A stretch of DNA of 38,754 nt from Malonomonas rubra (GTDB taxonomy: Bacteria; Desulfobacterota; Desulfuromonadia; Desulfuromonadales; Geopsychrobacteraceae), in contig NZ_QKAP01000059.1 in assembly GCF_003247215.1 (NCBI RefSeq), positions 1-38,754 of the forward strand, read 5' to 3'. Of the stretch, positions 34,441-38,754 are shown piece after piece (the stretch's first letter is position 1; each line of letters opens with the position of its first letter). The notes below the pieces were generated by a model. It searched no databases and was not told the DNA's origin. It saw nothing but the letters and a program-made list of their open reading frames with translations. The position numbers were made by a program, and so were the translations under genes.

Positions 34441-36996
34441 TTGAACAGAATTGATCAGACAGAGGCATTGATCCAAGTTACCAAACCGTCCCGTTATCTG
34501 GGTGGTGAACTTGGTTCGATCTGCAAAGTTGATAACGGTATCGATGTGCACATGGCTTTGGCCTTTCCCGATGTCTATGAAGTCGGGATGAGTCACATCG
34601 GTTTTCCGATTCTTTACCACATCCTGAATCGCCTAGAATGGGCTGCTGCCGAGCGGGTATATGCCCCCTGGCCCGATATGGCGCAGTGGCTGGTTGAGAA
34701 TGAACAGCCACTCTGCTCGCTTGAGACGAACCGGCCACTGACTGCGTTCGACATCATCGGTTTTACACTGCAGTACGAACTCAGCTACACCAATCTGCTG
34801 GGGATGTTGCAGTTGTCTGGACTACCGCTGCGCCGCGAGCAGCGGGACGAGTCGGCGCCGTTGATCGTGGTTGGTGGACCTTGCGCCTACAACCCGGAAC
34901 CTCTGGCCGATTTTTTTGATGTTGCCCTCATCGGTGACGGGGAAGAGGCGATCGTCGAACTGGCTGAAGCGGTTCGAGAAGCGAAAAAACATGACTGGAG
35001 TCGTCGGCAGCTGCTGGAAAAACTGGCGGCTTGCGAGGGCTTTTACGTGCCGGAGTTTTTTTCTGTCAGCTACCTTGCTGATGGCAGGGTGGCTGAAATC
35101 GCTCCGTTGCATGCCGGCTACCAAAAGGTCCGGCGTCGGTTTCTTACCGATCTGGAACCAGCCCCTTTTCCGACTCAGCCGATCATCCCTTTCATGCAGA
35201 CGGTGCACAACCGGGTGGCAATGGAGATCTCCCGCGGATGCACGCGCGGTTGCCGTTTTTGCCAAGCCGGTTATATCTACCGGCCGGTTCGAGAACGTAG
35301 CCCGGAGACGATCCGTAACTTGGTTCACCAGGCCTTGGAAAACTCCGGCTATGAAGAAATCTCGCTCCTGTCCCTATCTACTGGCGATTACAGCTGCATC
35401 GAGCCGCTGCTGCGCAGCCTGATGGCGGAGCATGCTGATGATCGAGTGGCTGTCTCTTTACCCAGCCTGCGGGTCGGCTCCCTGACCGAGGAGTTGATGG
35501 AGGAGGTGAAAAAGGTACGCAAGACCGGCTTTACCCTCGCCCCGGAGGCGGGCAGCGAACGTCTGCGGGCGGTGATCAACAAGGGGATCAGTGCCGCCGA
35601 TCTGCTGGAAACCACCGGTAACGCCTACCGGCTTGGTTGGCGCCTAGTCAAGCTCTATTTCATGCAAGGCTTGCCGACCGAAACCGACGAAGACCTGGAT
35701 GAGCTGGTCGAGCTGGCCGCGCAGGTTAAGCGTAGCGGTAGAGGGACTGGCGGTAACGATGTGAACGTTGCGGTATCGACTTTTGTGCCAAAGCCGCACA
35801 CGCCGTTTCAGTGGCAACCCCAGATCGGGATCGAAGAAACCCGGCGCAAACAGACTTTGCTGCGCGATGGGTTGCGGAAAAAGAAGTTGCGCTTCAAGTA
35901 CCATGAAGCAGAACTCTCCTTCCTGGAGGGGGTGTTTGCCAGGGGGGATCGGCGTTTATCGGCGGTTTTGGAAAGGGCGCTCGAACTCGGCTGTCGCTTT
36001 GATGGCTGGCGTGAGCACTTCGCTTTCGAAGCCTGGCAGCAGGCTTTCGCCGATTGTGGGATCGACCCGGAATGGTATCTGCGGGCACGAAATGTCGACG
36101 AAGTTCTGCCTTGGGATCACATCGACTGTGGGCTGCCGAAAAGTTTCTTTCGGCGTGAATTAGAAAAGGCTCTCTCCGGCTCCGCTACTACCGATTGTCG
36201 TGGCGACGATTGTCACGGGTGTGGGGTTTGCGATTTTGAGGCCTTGCGGATGCGTCTGACTGAAGCGGCTCAGGTCGAGCCGTTGACTAAAATAGAGAGC
36301 GCGCTCGAAGAGGGAAAGCCGGAGAATTTCACCCGGGTGCGGCTGAAGCTCGCCAAACGTGGTCGGGCACGGATGGTTGCCCACCTCGAGTATCTGAGCA
36401 TGTTTCAACGCGCGGTACGACGCACCGGGATGCCGATTCGCTTTTCAGGCGGTTTTCATCCGAAACCGAAGATCTCCTATCTGGAGGCCTTGCCGATGGG
36501 AGTCGCCAGCGAAGCGGAGCTGATCGACTTGGAATTGCTCTGTCCTGTCGATGTTGATCAGTTAGTGTATGATTTGAATGTTCAACTTCCGGATGGGTTC
36601 ACAGTTATTGAAGGGGAGGTCGTGCCTTGGAAATCGCCATCGCCATCGGTGTCGGTAGCTACCAGTTGTTATCGGGTGCCACTGCCGCAAACGGCTTCGG
36701 TCGACTTGGACACGCGGATCGCTGATTTTCTGGCGGCAAAGACGGTGATCGTCCGCAAGCAGAAAAAAGGGCGTGAAATCGAGTTTGATCTGCGTCCGGA
36801 TGTACAGAATATGACTTTGCTTGATGGCGAGTTGGAGCTGGAACTGAAAAAAGGCAGCCCGCTGCAGGTTGCCGCTTATCTGCTGGAAATGGACGTCGAG
36901 GAGATTCGGCGCTTGCAGGTTCGCAAGATCGGCATTACTCTTAAAGATTTAGCGGTGGACGCTGCGTCGGAAGACGCTCCTGCCGCAGATCAATAG
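34441..36996 (+). CDS. Radical SAM protein fused to DUF2344
   Basis: An 851-aa protein. An N-terminal domain like the B12-binding fold of radical SAM methyltransferases precedes a radical SAM core with CTRGCRFC near residue 267 (CxxxCxxC) and GGxG-type segments. A Cys-rich linker follows (CRGDDCHGCGVC, about 583-594). From about 620 comes the DUF2344 domain (KRGRARMVAHLEYLSMFQRA, FSGGFHPKPKISY). The family (TIGR03960 plus TIGR03936 types) is commonly next to rng, as here, and may modify RNA or ribosome-linked targets; the reaction is unknown. The start is TTG with AAGGA seven bases upstream. Confidence 0.92.
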   Translation: MNRIDQTEALIQVTKPSRYLGGELGSICKVDNGIDVHMALAFPDVYEVGMSHIGFPILYHILNRLEWAAAERVYAPWPDMAQWLVENEQPLCSLETNRPLTAFDIIGFTLQYELSYTNLLGMLQLSGLPLRREQRDESAPLIVVGGPCAYNPEPLADFFDVALIGDGEEAIVELAEAVREAKKHDWSRRQLLEKLAACEGFYVPEFFSVSYLADGRVAEIAPLHAGYQKVRRRFLTDLEPAPFPTQPIIPFMQTVHNRVAMEISRGCTRGCRFCQAGYIYRPVRERSPETIRNLVHQALENSGYEEISLLSLSTGDYSCIEPLLRSLMAEHADDRVAVSLPSLRVGSLTEELMEEVKKVRKTGFTLAPEAGSERLRAVINKGISAADLLETTGNAYRLGWRLVKLYFMQGLPTETDEDLDELVELAAQVKRSGRGTGGNDVNVAVSTFVPKPHTPFQWQPQIGIEETRRKQTLLRDGLRKKKLRFKYHEAELSFLEGVFARGDRRLSAVLERALELGCRFDGWREHFAFEAWQQAFADCGIDPEWYLRARNVDEVLPWDHIDCGLPKSFFRRELEKALSGSATTDCRGDDCHGCGVCDFEALRMRLTEAAQVEPLTKIESALEEGKPENFTRVRLKLAKRGRARMVAHLEYLSMFQRAVRRTGMPIRFSGGFHPKPKISYLEALPMGVASEAELIDLELLCPVDVDQLVYDLNVQLPDGFTVIEGEVVPWKSPSPSVSVATSCYRVPLPQTASVDLDTRIADFLAAKTVIVRKQKKGREIEFDLRPDVQNMTLLDGELELELKKGSPLQVAAYLLEMDVEEIRRLQVRKIGITLKDLAVDAASEDAPAADQ

Positions 36997-37043
36997 AATT
37001 TAAAGTTTCACTTTAACGATATAGAAGAATTTGGAGAGAAAAT

Positions 37044-38549
37044 ATGCGGAAGGAGCTGGTCATTTGCACCACCTCCCACGAGACCCGTGTGGCTTTGCTT
37101 GAAGGGGGCCATATTGCTGAGCTTTATATTGAGCGGGAGCGGGAGCGGGGGATCGTCGGGAATATCTACAAGGGGAGAGTGATCCGGGTGCTGCCCGGCA
37201 TGCAGGCGGCGTTTGTCGATATCGGCCTGGAAAAAGCGGCTTTTCTCTATGTGGCCGATGTACTCGACGAAATGGAGCAGGTTGAGCGGACCATCGAAGG
37301 CGAGGAGCCGGGACTTGACCAGACCGAAGGGGGAGACTTGACCGCGCTTCCGCCGATCGAAGACCTGCTGAAAGAAGGGCAGGAGCTCTTGGTACAGATC
37401 TCCAAAGAACCGATCGGCACCAAAGGGGCTCGGATCACTTCGCACATTTCGTTGCCGGGCCGCCACTTGGTCTACATGCCGACTGTCGATCACGTTGGCA
37501 TTTCCCGCCGGATCGAGTGTGAGGAGGAGCGGGAGCGGCTCAAACAGGTGGTCGAGTCGATGCGCGAGCCAGGCACAGGCTTCATCGTCCGTACCGTCTC
37601 CGAGGGGAAGAGCGAAGATGAACTCCGCGGCGACATGGAGTTCCTGGTCGGTTTGTGGGACGACTTAAGCCGCGACATTGATCAGCGTAAGGCCCCCAGC
37701 CTGATTCACTCCGATCTCGATGTCACCAGCAAGGTACTTCGCGATATCCTCACCGAGGAAATCCAGCGGATTGTGGTTGATAGTCAAGAAGAGTACAACA
37801 AAATTGTTCGCTTTATCCGTACTTTCATGCCGAAGCTTAACTACTGCATTGAGTTGTATGACGGTGACGAGCCGATCTTCGATGCCTACGGTCTGGAGGT
37901 GGAGATTTCCCGTGCGCTGGGGCGCAAGGTCTGGCTGAAGAGTGGCGGATCGATCATTATCGAGCAGACCGAAGCGTTGACCGCCATCGACGTCAACACC
38001 GGGCGTTATGTCGGCAAGCACAACCTCGAGGACACCATCCTCAAGACCAATCTCGAAGCGCTCAAAGAGATCGCTTTCCAGCTGCGGCTGCGCAATATAG
38101 GCGGCCTGATCATCATCGACTTCATTGATATGGAGAAGGAAGCGCACCGCGAAAAAGTTCATGCGGCACTTGAAGAAGCGCTGAAAGGCGACAAGAACAA
38201 AACGAATATTCTGAAAATTTCCGAACTGGGACTGGTCGAGATGACTCGCAAGCGGGTGCGCGAATCGATCGGTCGCACCCTCTGCGAACCCTGCTCTTAT
38301 TGTGAAGGAAAGGGCTACGTCAAAGGCAAGCTGACCATCATCTACGAAATCCTTCGTGAGCTGCACCGGGAGATGGCTGACCTACCTGCCGGGCATATTA
38401 CCCTTCTGGCGCATCCAGACATCGCCGGACTGCTGATCGATGAAGAACGGGTCGGCATCGATGAATTGGAGCAGCGCTACGGACGGCATATCTCAATCAA
38501 TTCCCGCCCAGGTTTTCATATCGAGCAGTTTGAGATCGCAGTCGGGTGA
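37044..38549 (+). CDS. rng: Ribonuclease G
   Basis: RNase E/G family endoribonuclease that matures 16S rRNA and cuts mRNA. It is 501 aa. The S1 domain is at the N-terminus (GIVGNIYKGRVIRVLPGMQAAFVDIG split over about 35-60). Catalytic metal ligands are in ALTAIDVNTG and IIIDFIDM, and the zinc-link motif is CEPCSYC. It lacks the long C-terminal scaffold of RNase E. GGAGAG precedes the ATG. It lies 47 bases after the radical SAM gene and ends in its own terminator. Confidence 0.95.
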   Translation: MRKELVICTTSHETRVALLEGGHIAELYIERERERGIVGNIYKGRVIRVLPGMQAAFVDIGLEKAAFLYVADVLDEMEQVERTIEGEEPGLDQTEGGDLTALPPIEDLLKEGQELLVQISKEPIGTKGARITSHISLPGRHLVYMPTVDHVGISRRIECEEERERLKQVVESMREPGTGFIVRTVSEGKSEDELRGDMEFLVGLWDDLSRDIDQRKAPSLIHSDLDVTSKVLRDILTEEIQRIVVDSQEEYNKIVRFIRTFMPKLNYCIELYDGDEPIFDAYGLEVEISRALGRKVWLKSGGSIIIEQTEALTAIDVNTGRYVGKHNLEDTILKTNLEALKEIAFQLRLRNIGGLIIIDFIDMEKEAHREKVHAALEEALKGDKNKTNILKISELGLVEMTRKRVRESIGRTLCEPCSYCEGKGYVKGKLTIIYEILRELHREMADLPAGHITLLAHPDIAGLLIDEERVGIDELEQRYGRHISINSRPGFHIEQFEIAVG

Positions 38550-38584
38550 TATAAGTATCCTATGGTAGAATGTAAATCTTTGTG

Positions 38585-38619
38585 AGCGGGACTGGAGATT
38601 TTCCAGTCTCGCTTTTGTT
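38585..38619 (+). terminator. Intrinsic terminator after rng
   Basis: AGCGGGACTGGA and TCCAGTCTCGCT pair with one G-T wobble, followed by TTTTGTT. A structured element begins right after it. Confidence 0.8.
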
Positions 38620-38754
38620 GTTTGCCCAGCGGAGCTGGCAAACCCGGCTTGCTGAAAGAAGCAAGCGTCGCCCCGATCAGGGGGAAGACAATCCGAATCG
38701 CAAGGGCGTTGCTGGCAACGGCAGGGTCTGAAGGAAGCGATAGGAAGTGAGCTG
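38620..38754 (+). mobile_element. Probable 5' end of a group II intron (cut by the window edge)
   Basis: After the rng terminator the sequence becomes a chain of hairpins. GTTTGCC pairs with GGCAAAC (38620-38643), GCTTGCT with AGCAAGC (38647-38666), CCCC with GGGG around 38671-38684, and GTTGC with GCAAC near 38708-38719. The wording GACAATCCGAATCGCAAGG and GAAGCGATAGGAAGTGAGC resembles domain I of bacterial group II introns as I remember them. Insertion just after a terminator stem is a known habit of group IIC introns. The reverse transcriptase would lie beyond the window. Alternatives are another structured RNA or a leader of the next gene. Confidence 0.5.

Noticed and set aside
37665-38366. 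Minus-strand open frame of 233 codons
   Set aside because: It lies wholly inside rng on the opposite strand and reads as codon-bias shadow.

Overview
The window looks like chromosomal DNA from a Desulfuromonadales-type deltaproteobacterium (Geobacter / Pelobacter / Desulfuromonas relatives). The evidence is the Geobacter-style Hyb hydrogenase operon order (large subunit, protease, small subunit, HybA, HybB), a sigma-54 response regulator beside it, a radical SAM-DUF2344 gene followed by rng, and many short deltaproteobacterial hypothetical genes. This placement is an inference from gene content; no marker RNA gene is present.

Layout. (1) 1-2.9 kb: a decayed pilT-like ATPase, moaA, tatA on the other strand, and a decayed chemoreceptor fragment. 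(2) 2.9-7.3 kb, minus strand: a four-gene cytoplasmic group 3b-like [NiFe] hydrogenase operon in which the iron-sulfur (beta) and flavin (gamma) subunits are fused. (3) 7.5-7.8 kb: a small WYL-like protein. (4) 7.9-13.1 kb, minus strand: the periplasm-facing, membrane-anchored Hyb uptake hydrogenase, with a good -24/-12 promoter and a long structured leader. (5) 13.4-14.8 kb: a HoxA/HupR-like sigma-54 activator, divergent from (6) hypA-B-C-D-E (15.0-18.6 kb), also with a -24/-12-like promoter. hypF is not in the window. (7) 18.6-24.5 kb: a candidate small RNA with a C-rich loop, a small conserved-looking protein, a soluble two-GAF histidine kinase, a DksA-type protein, a membrane protein, moaC, radA and a J-domain protein. 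(8) 24.5-33.9 kb, minus strand: a five-gene operon of transglutaminases, circularly permuted ATP-grasp proteins and alpha-E proteins, a widespread but functionally uncharacterised predicted peptide-ligase/peptidase-like system. (9) 34.4-38.5 kb: a radical SAM-DUF2344 fusion and RNase G. (10) The right end appears to enter the 5' part of a group II intron just after the rng terminator.

How it works together. The hyp genes, two maturation proteases, TatA and the regulator serve two different hydrogenases. One (Hyb) faces the periplasm, is exported by Tat and would pass electrons from H2 to the quinone pool. The other is cytoplasmic and would exchange electrons with NAD(P)H. A 13-bp motif is shared by the region upstream of the hyb promoter and the regulator-hypA intergenic region, which suggests one regulator controls both. 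The least understood parts are the transglutaminase/ATP-grasp/alpha-E operon, the minus-strand small RNA at about 18.65 kb, and the folded hypB-hypC spacer.
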